64,000 nucleotides of DNA from Arthrobacter sp. S39 (lineage in GTDB: Bacteria > Actinomycetota > Actinomycetes > Actinomycetales > Micrococcaceae). Location of the stretch: the NCBI RefSeq assembly GCF_004320525.1, contig NZ_SIHX01000005.1, positions 62,001-126,000 on the forward strand, read 5' to 3'. A model generated the notes under the pieces. The model made no database searches. It was given only the letters and a program-made list of their open reading frames with translations, and was not told where the DNA came from. Position 1 is the first letter of the stretch. Every line of letters starts with the position of its first letter. The position numbers and the translations under genes are program-made. This document shows positions 16,155-23,894 of the stretch, in pieces.

Positions 16155-16943
16155 ATGCCCGACTTTCTTCCTGCTTTTGCCTTGGACCATGCCCCAGTTC
16201 CGTCACCGGAGGAGCGCAGCCCGCATGGGTCGGCTTCGACCGGCGGACAACTCCGGGAGGCCCTTGAACGTTATCTCGTCCTGGAGCACCTGGACCTTGC
16301 CGAGTCGCTGGCTGCCCGTTTCGAGGGCCGGGGCAGGGAGCGTGCCGACCTGAACCAGGTCGCCTACCTTGGCCTGGTCAAGGCCGCGAAGGGCTTCGAC
16401 CAGGCCAAAGGAGACAGCTTCCCTGCCTATGCCGCACCCACCATCAGCGGTGAGCTGAAGCGGTACCTCCGCGACCGCAGCTGGGTGGTGCGGCCGCCGC
16501 GCCATGTCCAGGACCTCCGCAGCCGCCTGTACCGGGTGGAGCCCGAACTGGCACAGGCGCTCGGCCGGACGCCCAGCATCGCCGAACTCGCGAACGAGCT
16601 CACGGCCGACCCCGCCGACGTCCTGGAAGCGATCTGCGCCTCCAGCAGCATGCACCCGGACTCACTTGACGCCGTCAATCCCTACGATGGTTCGCTGCCG
16701 GTCACCGAGGTGCTTGCCACCCCCGACTCGCCGATTGAGCGCCTGGAAGAGCTGGCCTGCCTGCGCCATGCGATGCAGGATCTGGCCGCCGCAGACCGCG
16801 AGTTGCTGTACCGGCGGTACTTCTGTGAAGAAACCCAGGTGCAGCTGGGCGAGCGCCTGGGCATGTCCCAGATGCAGGTGTCGCGCCGGCTTGCCCGTCT
16901 CCTGGTTGTGTTGCAGCAGGTGCTCCGGGACGCGGACGGCTAG
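16155..16943 (+). CDS. SigB/SigF-type RNA polymerase sigma factor
   Basis: A 262-residue alternative sigma-70 factor of the general stress/sporulation group. Region 2 is seen in DLNQVAYLGLVKAAKGFDQ and FPAYAAPTISGELKRYLRDR. Region 3 is RTPSIAELANELTADPADVL, and region 4 holds the helix-turn-helix EETQVQLGERLGMSQMQVSR. There is no extracytoplasmic-factor truncation. Sigma factors of this class are normally held by an anti-sigma kinase (RsbW/SpoIIAB type) and released by an anti-anti-sigma protein; neither gene is in this window. It follows csbD, BrkB and DUF3618 stress genes and is preceded by a palindromic motif shared with dps, so it may control that set. ATG 16155 fits the family start. Confidence 0.88.
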   Translation: MPDFLPAFALDHAPVPSPEERSPHGSASTGGQLREALERYLVLEHLDLAESLAARFEGRGRERADLNQVAYLGLVKAAKGFDQAKGDSFPAYAAPTISGELKRYLRDRSWVVRPPRHVQDLRSRLYRVEPELAQALGRTPSIAELANELTADPADVLEAICASSSMHPDSLDAVNPYDGSLPVTEVLATPDSPIERLEELACLRHAMQDLAAADRELLYRRYFCEETQVQLGERLGMSQMQVSRRLARLLVVLQQVLRDADG

Positions 16944-17010
16944 ATTCGGCTGGGCCGGTCCTGTCCGGCGTCAACTAATGTTGAACCATGACTGAAGCGG
17001 CACACGGATA

Positions 17011-17931
17011 ATGGCGAAACGCGGCAAGTCAGGCGGCCGGAACAGCCAGCGTCCGGCGGCGGGGGTCATCGAGGTGCCTAAAGGGACCCGGCAGGACGGC
17101 CCCGTCGAGGGCGTCTACTACATCGACACAGGCGACTGCGAGCTTATCGCTGACCAGGACAACTCCACCGGCTGGCTCCTGAGGATCAACGGCGTTATGA
17201 GTTCGCACATCGACCTCGCCGATCCGCTCTTCCTGGATTTTGAATACATGCGCTGGATGGCTGCGCTGATCGAATCGCGCTGGCCGGTGGCGTCCGGAAA
17301 GGGCGGGGCCCAGTCCGAACCGCACCGCCTTCGCGGGCTGCACCTGGGCGGCGGGGCATGTTCCCTGGCCCGCTACTTCCATGCCGCCTACCCGGACGCA
17401 CGGCAGGTGGTGGTGGAGCTCGACGGCAAACTCGCGGAGTATGTCCGTGGCTGGTTCGACCTCCCCAAGGCACCGCTGCTGCGGCTCCGCGTGGGGGAGG
17501 CCAGGGAGGTCACGGAGACGCTTACGCCGGACACCCGCGACTTCATCATCCGCGATGTTTTTGCCGGTGCGCTGACCCCGCGCCCGCTCACCACCGCGGA
17601 GTTCAACGGCCATATCAAGCGTGTCCTGGCCCCGGGCGGCATTTACGTGGTCAACTCCGGCGACGCCCCGGACCTCAAGAACGCGCGCGAGGACGCAGCC
17701 ACCATCGCGGCCGCCTTCGAACACACCGTCATCATCGCCGATCCCGCCATGCTCAAGGGCCGCCGCTACGGCAACATGGTCATGGCCGGCAGCGACCACC
17801 CGCTCGACGGCGACCCGCAGCTGGCGCGCCGGCTCCTGGGCGGCGCGGTCCCGGCCCATATCTGGAACGACGCCCAGGTGCGCGCCTTCGCCGCCGGGTC
17901 ACCCGTGCGCCACGACCCGGCTGACGTCTGA
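17011..17931 (+). CDS. spermidine synthase-like methyltransferase-fold protein
   Basis: A 306-residue protein with the spermidine synthase (SpeE) fold. It has an N-terminal beta part (GVYYIDTGDCELIADQDNS), then the nucleotide-binding HLGGGACSLARYF around residue 111 and the acidic VVELDGKLAEYVRGWF. DFIIRDVFAGALTPRPLTT and VLAPGGIYVVNSGD follow. Many such actinobacterial proteins are annotated as spermidine synthase, but the polyamine-binding Asp/Tyr pattern is not clear here, so the substrate is uncertain. The N-terminus is basic (KRGKSGGRNSQRP). The gene converges on the LysR gene, separated by a palindromic repeat that directly follows its stop codon. Confidence 0.82.
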   Translation: MAKRGKSGGRNSQRPAAGVIEVPKGTRQDGPVEGVYYIDTGDCELIADQDNSTGWLLRINGVMSSHIDLADPLFLDFEYMRWMAALIESRWPVASGKGGAQSEPHRLRGLHLGGGACSLARYFHAAYPDARQVVVELDGKLAEYVRGWFDLPKAPLLRLRVGEAREVTETLTPDTRDFIIRDVFAGALTPRPLTTAEFNGHIKRVLAPGGIYVVNSGDAPDLKNAREDAATIAAAFEHTVIIADPAMLKGRRYGNMVMAGSDHPLDGDPQLARRLLGGAVPAHIWNDAQVRAFAAGSPVRHDPADV

Positions 17932-17932
17932 C

Positions 17933-17980
17933 GGTGATCGAGCTTGTCGAGATCCCGGGGTTTCGACAAGCTCAACCACC
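17933..17980. repeat. dispersed palindromic element, copy 1
   Basis: A 20-base left arm, GGTGATCGAGCTTGTCGAGA, and an 8-base loop with CCCGGGG are followed by an imperfect right arm, TTTCGACAAGCTCAACCACC. The same left arm is found at 33854-33873, so this is a dispersed intergenic palindrome of the REP type. Here it lies between converging genes and may act as a transcription terminator for both. It overlaps the 3' end of the LysR gene and supplies its stop codon. Confidence 0.8.
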
Positions 17981-18883
17981 GGAATTCCTGCCCCGGCCCA
18001 GGAGCGCCTCCCGGTGCGCCGCCGTCTGGTCCCGCAAGGCCTGCACGACGGCGGCCACCGCGGGGCGGCGCATTGAATCCGGCCGGAGCACCATCCAGTA
18101 GGGCAGCAGCTCGGCGAAGTCGCCGGGAAGCAGCCGGACCAGGTCCGCGTGCAGGTCGCCCATAAAGCACGGCAGGAAGCCGATGCCCGCGCCGGCCCTG
18201 GTGGCCTCCACGTGGACAAAGACGTTGGTGGAGGTGAGTCCGTCGCGCATCGCCGGCACCAGCCGGCGGGGAGCATCGAGGTCGTCCACCTGCAGCATCG
18301 AGTCCACAAAGTAGACCAGCGGATGCTCCGTCAGCTCCGCCACGCTGGTGGGTGTGCCGTGCTCCGCCAGGTAGGCGCGCGAGGCGTACATCCCCAGCAT
18401 GTAGTCGCCCAGCCGCACGGCTTCGGCGCGGTGGACCTGCGGTTCACCCACCACCACTTCGATGTCCAGGCCCGAGCGCTGCTGCAGTGCCCGCCGGGTC
18501 ATGGTCACCACCTCCACGGTGAGCCCGGGGTGGTGGCGCCGCAGCCGGGCCACGGCCGGGGCCGCGATGTAGGCGCTGAAGCCGTCAGTCGCCGTCATGC
18601 GTACGACGCCGGCAATCGGGTCCGGTGCCTTTCCCGCCGGTCCCAGCGCACTCACCGCAGCCTCCACCTGTTCGGCAACCCGGACGGCTTCCGTGCCGAG
18701 CTCCGTCAGTTCCCAGCCGCCGGCTGCCCTGGCCAGGACCCGGCCGCCGAGCGCCTTCTCAAGGGCGGCTATCCGGCGTGAGACGGTGGTGTGGTTGAGG
18801 CCCAGGGCCTGTGCCGCCGTCGTAAATTTAGCGGACCGGGAGACGGCGAGCAGGACGAGCAGGTCGTCTGGATTGGCGTTCAT
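17972..18883 (-). CDS. LysR family transcriptional regulator
   Basis: A 303-residue regulator. The N-terminal winged helix-turn-helix is LLVLLAVSRSAKFTTAAQAL with LNHTTVSRRIAALEKALG at residues 25-42. The C-terminal periplasmic-binding-type effector domain starts near residue 88. It is divergent from an MFS transporter and a 3-hydroxybutyrate dehydrogenase-like gene, so it probably controls their expression in response to a carboxylic acid. Two CTGCA-based inverted sites lie in the divergent gap. ATG 18883 is chosen because the family helix starts soon after; ATG 18922 is also possible. The last residues and the stop codon are encoded by the palindromic element at 17933-17980, so the C-terminus has been altered by that insertion. 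Confidence 0.88.
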   Translation of the reverse strand: MNANPDDLLVLLAVSRSAKFTTAAQALGLNHTTVSRRIAALEKALGGRVLARAAGGWELTELGTEAVRVAEQVEAAVSALGPAGKAPDPIAGVVRMTATDGFSAYIAAPAVARLRRHHPGLTVEVVTMTRRALQQRSGLDIEVVVGEPQVHRAEAVRLGDYMLGMYASRAYLAEHGTPTSVAELTEHPLVYFVDSMLQVDDLDAPRRLVPAMRDGLTSTNVFVHVEATRAGAGIGFLPCFMGDLHADLVRLLPGDFAELLPYWMVLRPDSMRRPAVAAVVQALRDQTAAHREALLGRGRNSGG

Positions 18884-18885
18884 AT

Positions 18886-18899
18886 CTGCAATTGTGCAC
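18886..18899. promoter_or_regulatory. LysR-type operator half, CTGCA-N4-TGCAC
   Basis: Near-perfect inverted repeat in the 130-bp gap between the LysR gene and the transporter. It resembles the perfect site CTGCA-N6-TGCAG at 18928-18943. Paired recognition and activation sites fit how LysR proteins act. No experimental support. Confidence 0.4.
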
Positions 18900-18927
18900 A
18901 TGGTTGGTGCTGGATTGGCCATTGAAC

Positions 18928-18943
18928 CTGCATGTTTGTGCAG
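18928..18943. promoter_or_regulatory. LysR-type operator, CTGCA-N6-TGCAG
   Basis: Perfect 5-bp inverted arms around TGTTTG, 71 bases before the transporter start. It is the stronger of two related sites between the divergent genes and likely the main LysR binding site; regulation is inferred. Confidence 0.5.
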
Positions 18944-19013
18944 TAATACTCAGTGGAGCCATTAGTGCTGGAGATCACAGCACGTGTCAGAGTGGACACT
19001 AAGGAGAAACCCC

Positions 19014-20396
19014 ATGAGCGTAGGACAACGCTCGGCAGACAATGCCGCCGGATCCGCACCCAAAGGATCCGGACTGAAGAAGATTGTGGCCGCCTCAATG
19101 GTGGGCACCGTAGTGGAATGGTACGAATTCTTCCTCTACGCCACGGCCGCAACCCTGGTGTTCGGGAAGTACTTCTTCCCCGCCACAGGTAACGAGCTGG
19201 ACGGCATTATCCAGGCCTTCCTTACCTATGCCGTGGGCTTTGTGGCCCGCCCGCTCGGTGGGATTGTCTTCGGCCAGATCGGCGACAAGCTGGGCCGCAA
19301 GCCCACCCTGCAGCTGACCATCGTGATCGTGGGTGTCGCAACGTTCCTGATGGGCTGCCTCCCCGGTTTCGCCGACATCGGCTACCTGGCACCGGCCCTC
19401 CTGGTTGCCCTGCGCTTTATCCAGGGCTTCGCGCTTGGCGGTGAATGGGGCGGCGCTGTGCTGCTGGTTGCAGAACACAGCCCCAACGCCTCGCGCGGTT
19501 TCTGGTCCAGCTGGCCCCAGGCCGCCGTGCCGGTGGGCAACCTCCTGGCCACGCTGGTGCTGTTCATCATGTCCAGCACCCTGAGCCCCGAAGCGTTCCT
19601 CGGCTGGGGCTGGCGCGTGGCCTTCTGGCTCTCCGCCGTGATCGTGTTTGTGGGCTACTACATCCGCACCCACGTCACCGAAGCCCCCATCTTCCTGGAG
19701 GCCAAGGCCCTGGTGGAGAAGGAGCAGGCCGTCAGCTACGGCGTCTTCGAAGTTGTCCGCAAGTACCCCAAGGGCATCCTGCAGGCCATGGGACTGCGCT
19801 TCGCGGAAAACATCATGTACTACCTGGTGGTCAGCTTCGCCATTGTCTACCTCAAGAGCGTGCACAAGTACGACACGTCCTCGCTTCTGCTGGCACTCCT
19901 GATCGCGCACGTCATCCACTTCCTGGTCATCCCGCAGGTGGGCCGGCTTGTGGACAAGCTGGGACGCAAGCCCGTCTACCTCTTCGGCGCCATCGCCGGG
20001 GCGGCCTGGCCGTTCTTCGCCTTCCCGATGTTCGACACCCGCAACGCCGTGGTGATCGTGGCCGCCGTGACCATCGGCCTGTGCCTGCACGCCTTTATGT
20101 ACGCCGGCCAGCCCGCCATCATGGCGGAGTTGTTCCCCACCCGGATGCGCTACTCGGGCGTCTCGCTGGGCTCGCAGGTGACGTCCATCTTCGCCGGTTC
20201 GCTGGCGCCGCTCCTGGCCACCCAGTGGCTCAAGGACACCGGCTCCTGGCTGCCCACCGCCGTCTACCTCGTGGTGGCCTGTGCCATCACCACCGTGGCG
20301 GTGCTGAGCCTGAAGGAAACCAAGGGTATCGCCCTGGAGGACGTGGATAAGGCCGACGCCGCCCGCGAAGGACTCCTGCCGGCCGGCTCGCGCTGA
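19014..20396 (+). CDS. MFS transporter, metabolite:H+ symporter (MHS) family
   Basis: A 460-residue, 12-helix transporter of the MHS family, which carries carboxylates and other small metabolites with protons. Markers are SMVGTVVEWYEFFLYATAAT in helix 1 and the loop motif GQIGDKLGRKPTLQ. ALRFIQGFALGGEWGGAVLL is the family signature, and the second half has a matching GRLVDKLGRKPVYLFG loop. ATG 19014 follows AAGGAG; an upstream GTG at 18984 is unlikely. Downstream lies a 3-hydroxybutyrate dehydrogenase-type gene and the regulator is divergent, so a hydroxy acid such as 3-hydroxybutyrate is a reasonable substrate guess. Specificity cannot be read from sequence alone. Confidence 0.9.
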   Translation: MSVGQRSADNAAGSAPKGSGLKKIVAASMVGTVVEWYEFFLYATAATLVFGKYFFPATGNELDGIIQAFLTYAVGFVARPLGGIVFGQIGDKLGRKPTLQLTIVIVGVATFLMGCLPGFADIGYLAPALLVALRFIQGFALGGEWGGAVLLVAEHSPNASRGFWSSWPQAAVPVGNLLATLVLFIMSSTLSPEAFLGWGWRVAFWLSAVIVFVGYYIRTHVTEAPIFLEAKALVEKEQAVSYGVFEVVRKYPKGILQAMGLRFAENIMYYLVVSFAIVYLKSVHKYDTSSLLLALLIAHVIHFLVIPQVGRLVDKLGRKPVYLFGAIAGAAWPFFAFPMFDTRNAVVIVAAVTIGLCLHAFMYAGQPAIMAELFPTRMRYSGVSLGSQVTSIFAGSLAPLLATQWLKDTGSWLPTAVYLVVACAITTVAVLSLKETKGIALEDVDKADAAREGLLPAGSR

Positions 20397-20455
20397 GCTG
20401 CTTGAGCCGTTGAGGACCGGGGACGAAGGCTGACTGGCAGACGATGGGAAGTGCA

Positions 20456-21205
20456 ATGGAAAACAGTTTGAACGGCCGCAAGGCCCTGGTGACCGGCGGA
20501 GCCAGCGGGATCGGCGCCGCGTGCGTCAGGGAGCTCGCTGCCCGCGGGGCAAAGGTGGTGGTCGCCGACGTCGACTCCGCCGGCGCCGCCGCGCTCGCCG
20601 ACGAAGTGGGCGGCACGTCCTGGGCCGTTGACCTGCTGGACGTGGACACGCTCGCCACCCTGAGCCTGGACTGCGACATCCTGGTGAACAACGCCGGGAT
20701 CCAGCGCATCAGCCCCATCGAGGAGTTTGATCCGGCGGAGTTCCGCCGGATCATCGCCCTCATGCTGGAGGCCCCCTTCCTGCTGATCCGGGCCGCCCTG
20801 CCGCACATGTACGCCAACGGCTTCGGCCGCATCATAAACCTGTCCTCCGTGCACGGACTCCGTGCCTCCCCGTTCAAAAGCGCGTACGTTTCCGCCAAGC
20901 ATGGCCTGGAAGGGCTAAGCAAGGTGACGGCACTTGAGGGCGGGGAGCGCGGTGTCACGTCCAACTGCATCAATCCCGGCTACGTCCGGACGGCGCTGGT
21001 GGAGAAGCAGATCGCCGACCAGGCCCAGGTGCACGGCATCCCGGAGTCGGAGGTCCTGGCCAAGGTAATGCTCACCGAGTCCGCCGTCAAGCGGCTGGTG
21101 GAGCCCGGGGAAGTGGCGTCCCTGGTGGCGTGGCTGGCATCGGACCATGCCGGCATGGTCACCGGGGCCAGCTACACGATGGACGGCGGCTGGTCCGCGC
21201 GGTAG
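20456..21205 (+). CDS. 3-hydroxybutyrate dehydrogenase-like SDR
   Basis: A 249-residue short-chain dehydrogenase. The cofactor motif is TGGASGIG at residues 13-20 and NNAG lies in VNNAGIQRISPIEEF. The catalytic Ser in INLSSVHGLRAS, the Tyr and the Lys (YVSAKHG) are all present. The stretch ISPIEEF...FLLIRAALPHMY and GYVRTALVEKQIADQA is typical of D-3-hydroxybutyrate dehydrogenase (BdhA type), which oxidises 3-hydroxybutyrate to acetoacetate with NAD+. Following the MHS transporter in the same direction with a 59-bp gap, it forms an uptake-plus-oxidation unit. The stop is followed by an inverted repeat (21225-21265) shared with the 3' end of the next gene. Confidence 0.85.
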   Translation: MENSLNGRKALVTGGASGIGAACVRELAARGAKVVVADVDSAGAAALADEVGGTSWAVDLLDVDTLATLSLDCDILVNNAGIQRISPIEEFDPAEFRRIIALMLEAPFLLIRAALPHMYANGFGRIINLSSVHGLRASPFKSAYVSAKHGLEGLSKVTALEGGERGVTSNCINPGYVRTALVEKQIADQAQVHGIPESEVLAKVMLTESAVKRLVEPGEVASLVAWLASDHAGMVTGASYTMDGGWSAR

Positions 21206-21224
21206 GTTCTGACCCTTTTATATC

Positions 21225-21265
21225 CCGCCACCTGGGACGGTTAATCCTGCCGCCTCAGGTGGCGG
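21225..21265. terminator. possible convergent terminator hairpin
   Basis: Perfect 10-bp arms, CCGCCACCTG and CAGGTGGCGG, with a 21-base loop. They lie between the converging dehydrogenase and the small gene ending at 21241. The hairpin overlaps the 3' end of the minus-strand gene. No clear U-run follows, so its efficiency is uncertain. Confidence 0.4.
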
Positions 21266-21504
21266 TGGTCGTAGAAGAAGACTCCCGCCGCTGTTCCGAG
21301 TTCCACGGACGAACCGCGGCGGGTCATGACGATCCCTTCATGCCGGCCGTTATACGGATCATCCCCCACCACGGCATCCCCCACGCGGTAAGGGCACTTC
21401 GGGCCGAGGGTCACCAGGATCCGGTTCCGGATGCTGATGATGAGGGAGGAAAGCCTGACTGGCCGGCCCATGCTGGCCAGGTCCGGGACATGTGCTTTCA
21501 CCAT
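21241..21504 (-). CDS. small hypothetical protein
   Basis: An 87-residue protein preceded by AAGGAG with 8 bases to ATG 21504, which decides the start over a GTG at 21513. It has an alternating strand pattern (YRVGDAVVGDDPYNGRHEGI, then VMTRRGSSVELGTAAGVFFY) suggesting a small beta barrel such as an SH3-like fold. No signal peptide or membrane segment. I do not recognise the family. It is in a gap between the dehydrogenase locus and the HxlR/QorB pair. Confidence 0.6.
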   Translation of the reverse strand: MVKAHVPDLASMGRPVRLSSLIISIRNRILVTLGPKCPYRVGDAVVGDDPYNGRHEGIVMTRRGSSVELGTAAGVFFYDHRHLRRQD

Positions 21505-21689
21505 GAAAACCACTCCTTGAAGGCGGCATGGAGCCGCCCACTACGGTGCAGTTGCCGGAACGCTCCAGCAGAGGATGGTCCTCCTATTCCTGGCTGGCAC
21601 CTTACACATACGCTAGGCGCTATTCACACCAGTCACACCAGTAACAGGTACTCGTTTTAGCGGAGGCCCACTACTTAGGGACTTTCCAT

Positions 21690-22085
21690 TCAGCGCTGGC
21701 CGTCGAGAATGTCGTCGGCGTTGTCGTAGGCCCACGTGACCAAAGGAATCAGCAGGGCGGTGAGTTCATAGCCGCGGTCCGTCAGGCTGTAGTCAACATG
21801 CGGCGGAATCACCGGCTGGGCCTTCCGCAGCACCAGCCCGTCACGCTCCAGTGTCTTCAGGGTCTGCGCGAGCATCTTCTCGCTGATGCCTTCGGCCCGC
21901 CGCCGCAGTTCGCTCCAGCGATGCTCGCCTTCCGAGAGCGCCACGAGGATGAGCACTCCCCATTTGCTGGTGATGTGGTCAAGGACGGTCCTGCTGGGGC
22001 ACCCGGCCTGGAAAACGCCGTCGGCGGAATCCGCGGGCAGGTGGGCCAGCTGCGGGACGCTCAGTGTTTTCGCTTCCATGGCCAT
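21690..22085 (-). CDS. HxlR family transcriptional regulator
   Basis: A 131-residue winged-helix regulator of the HxlR group. It contains VLDHITSKWGVLILVALSEG and RWSELRRRAEGISEKMLAQT, with the recognition helix near residues 62-80. LERDGLVLRKAQPVIPPHVD and YSLTDRGYEL match the wing. The N-terminal Cys (GCPSRTVLDH, about residue 29) is the redox-sensing Cys seen in quinone-responsive HxlR/QorR proteins. It is divergent from a QorB-like quinone oxidoreductase, and the 117-bp gap contains a palindrome (22102-22126). Repression relieved by quinones or electrophiles is the likely mechanism. Confidence 0.88.
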   Translation of the reverse strand: MAMEAKTLSVPQLAHLPADSADGVFQAGCPSRTVLDHITSKWGVLILVALSEGEHRWSELRRRAEGISEKMLAQTLKTLERDGLVLRKAQPVIPPHVDYSLTDRGYELTALLIPLVTWAYDNADDILDGQR

Positions 22086-22101
22086 ATCTTACCAAAAGGT
22101 C

Positions 22102-22126
22102 AGTACCTTACTTTAAAGTGCGTACT
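22102..22126. promoter_or_regulatory. palindromic operator between HxlR and qorB
   Basis: AGTAC and GTACT form outer arms around a perfect inner palindrome ACTTTAAAGT. The site lies in the divergent promoter region, 17 bases from the HxlR start and 77 from qorB. It fits an HxlR/QorR-type operator that would control both genes. Confidence 0.6.
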
Positions 22127-22202
22127 CTCTTTCAGGAAGTAATCCTGCGGCACGGCGGTTGTGGATGGTGACCCCCTACAAAACGGTGAAAGGAAACACC
22201 CC

Positions 22203-23066
22203 ATGAGCATCGTCATTACCGGAGCCACCGGACAGCTTGGCCGCCACGTCGTCGAGGCACTCCTGCAGCGCGACGTTCCGGCGGCGGAGATCGTGGCCAC
22301 CGGCCGTTCCCTCGAAAAGCTGGCCGATTTCAGCGCACGCGGCGTGCAGGTCAAGCCGATGGACTATTCGGACCCCGCGTCCGTGGCGAAGGCACTCCAG
22401 GGCGCCAGCAAAGTCCTGCTCATCTCCGGCAGCGAGGTTGGCCAGCGGGTTGACCAGCACCGCACGGTGATTGAGGCGGCCAAGGCTGAAGGCGTGGAGC
22501 TGGTCGCCTACACCAGCATCGCCAACGCAGACACCACCACCATGAAACTGGCTGCCGAACACCAGGCCACCGAGGCCATCCTGAAGGACTCCGGCGCCCC
22601 GTTCGCCATCCTCCGCAACGGCTGGTACCTCGAAAACTACACGGACCAGCTGCCGGGCACGCTGGCCCAGGGCACCCTGGCGGGAAGTGCCGGCCTAGGC
22701 AAGGTCAGTGCCGCTTCCCGCGCCGACTACGCCGAGGCCGCCGCGGCGGTCCTGGTTGCCGACAGCCAGGCCGGCAAGATCTATGAACTCGGCGGGGACC
22801 ACGCCTTCACCCTCGCCGAACTGGCGCAGGAAATCAGCACCGCGGCAAGCAAGCCGGTGACGTACCAGGACCTTCCGGCCGAGGAATATGCCGGGCTGCT
22901 GGCCGGATTCGGTGTCCCGGAGGCTTTCGCTGAGATCCTGGCCGATTCCGACCTAGGCATCGCCCGCGGCGACCTCCTGGTCAGCGGCTCCGACCTGAGC
23001 ACCCTGATCGGCCGGCCCACGACGCCGATGCCGGCCGCCGTCCGCTCGGCTGTCGCCGCCGCCTGA
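22203..23066 (+). CDS. NmrA-like NAD(P)H:quinone oxidoreductase (QorB/YtfG type)
   Basis: A 287-residue atypical SDR. The N-terminal motif VITGATGQLGRHVVEALLQR carries GxxGxxG. A variable nucleotide region precedes ASKVLLISGSEVGQRVDQH, then LVAYTSIANADTTTMKLA and FAILRNGWYLENYTDQLP. This order matches QorB/YtfG, which reduces quinones with NADPH. The catalytic Tyr of classical SDRs is absent, as expected for NmrA-like proteins. The ATG at 22203 follows a GGAAACACC leader. It is controlled most likely by the divergent HxlR repressor. The length is normal for the family. Confidence 0.88.
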   Translation: MSIVITGATGQLGRHVVEALLQRDVPAAEIVATGRSLEKLADFSARGVQVKPMDYSDPASVAKALQGASKVLLISGSEVGQRVDQHRTVIEAAKAEGVELVAYTSIANADTTTMKLAAEHQATEAILKDSGAPFAILRNGWYLENYTDQLPGTLAQGTLAGSAGLGKVSAASRADYAEAAAAVLVADSQAGKIYELGGDHAFTLAELAQEISTAASKPVTYQDLPAEEYAGLLAGFGVPEAFAEILADSDLGIARGDLLVSGSDLSTLIGRPTTPMPAAVRSAVAAA

Positions 23067-23080
23067 CGCACCACCCCCGA

Positions 23081-23179
23081 CGCTCTCGCACTTAATGCCG
23101 CTTTTCGGCCGGCGCTCTCTCACTTTCCTCAAGAAAGTGAGAGAGCGCCGGGGATTAACCGGCGTTAAGTGAGAGAGCG
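23081..23179. repeat. nested palindromic repeat (REP-like)
   Basis: The inner stem is perfect over 17 bp (23111-23127 and 23133-23149) with loop CTCAA. The outer arms, 23081-23100 and 23160-23179, pair with two mismatches and repeat the motif CGCTCTC.CACTTAA.GCCG. The four copies of CTCTCNCACTT together could form a large cruciform or RNA hairpin. It lies between converging genes and could act as a terminator. Confidence 0.75.
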
Positions 23180-23220
23180 TTCGTGGTTGGTCACTTGGGG
23201 TGGGAGGGGGCTGGCGGTTG

Positions 23221-23856
23221 TCAGGACTTGCTGCCCGTCAGCGCCAGCGTTCCGCCGAGGCCGATCATCATGACCCCGCCGGCAGCGCCGAGGGTGGAGA
23301 TGCGCTTCGGGGAACGGGCGAACCAGTGCCGGGCGGTGCCGGCGGCCAGCGCCCAGATGCTGTCCAGGGTAAGCGCCAGCACCAGGAAAACCGCGCCCAG
23401 GGACGCAAGCTGCAGCGGAATACTGCCGGCCCGATAGTCAACGAACTGGGGCAGCACCGCCACGAAGAAAACGATCGACTTCGGGTTCGTGGCACCCACC
23501 ACGAAGCCCTCCCGCAGCAGGCGCCAGGTGGACGACGGCGGCACCGGGCCAGCCGCCGTCGTTCCTCCGCCCCGGTGCCGGATCGCCTGGATGCCGAGAT
23601 ACACCAGGTAGGCCGCGCCGGCGAATTTGATGATCGTGAACAGCACGACTGACTGTGCCAGCACCACGCCGACTCCCAGGGCCACGGCGATGATCTGCGG
23701 CACCATCCCCAGGGCGTTGCCCAGCACGCTGAGGAGCCCGCCCTTGCGTCCGAGGGCAAGTGAACGGCCGATGACAAACAGCACGCTGGGGCCGGGGATC
23801 GCGATGAGGACCAGCGAGGCCAGGGCAAACGCCAGGAGATTGGTGATCGGAACCAT
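23221..23856 (-). CDS. LysE family amino acid/threonine exporter
   Basis: A 211-residue six-helix exporter of the RhtB/LysE family. Typical features are the start LLAFALASLVLIAIPGPSVL (family motif PGPS), then FVIGRSLALGRKGGLLSVLG and the helix IIKFAGAAYLVYLGIQAIR. The family signature NPKSIVFFVAVLPQF follows. Such proteins export amino acids or homoserine lactones; the substrate is not predictable. The ATG at 23856 is chosen as the family N-terminus, because the frame extends far upstream as a shadow of the amino acid permease. It is transcribed in the same direction as the amino acid permease, 38 bp downstream of it. Confidence 0.88.
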   Translation of the reverse strand: MVPITNLLAFALASLVLIAIPGPSVLFVIGRSLALGRKGGLLSVLGNALGMVPQIIAVALGVGVVLAQSVVLFTIIKFAGAAYLVYLGIQAIRHRGGGTTAAGPVPPSSTWRLLREGFVVGATNPKSIVFFVAVLPQFVDYRAGSIPLQLASLGAVFLVLALTLDSIWALAAGTARHWFARSPKRISTLGAAGGVMMIGLGGTLALTGSKS

Positions 23857-23894
23857 GCCTGATGATAGCCCTGGCCTTCGCCGGAGGTCGATGC

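Noticed and set aside
19095..20456. 453-codon minus-strand frame opposite the MFS transporter
   Set aside because: Shadow frame: Gly/His/Asp/Glu-rich, no recognisable motif, while the plus strand shows the full MHS transporter.
23081..23179. CRISPR repeat
   Set aside because: Repeat units are palindromic and directly abutting with no regular unique spacers, and there are no cas genes.
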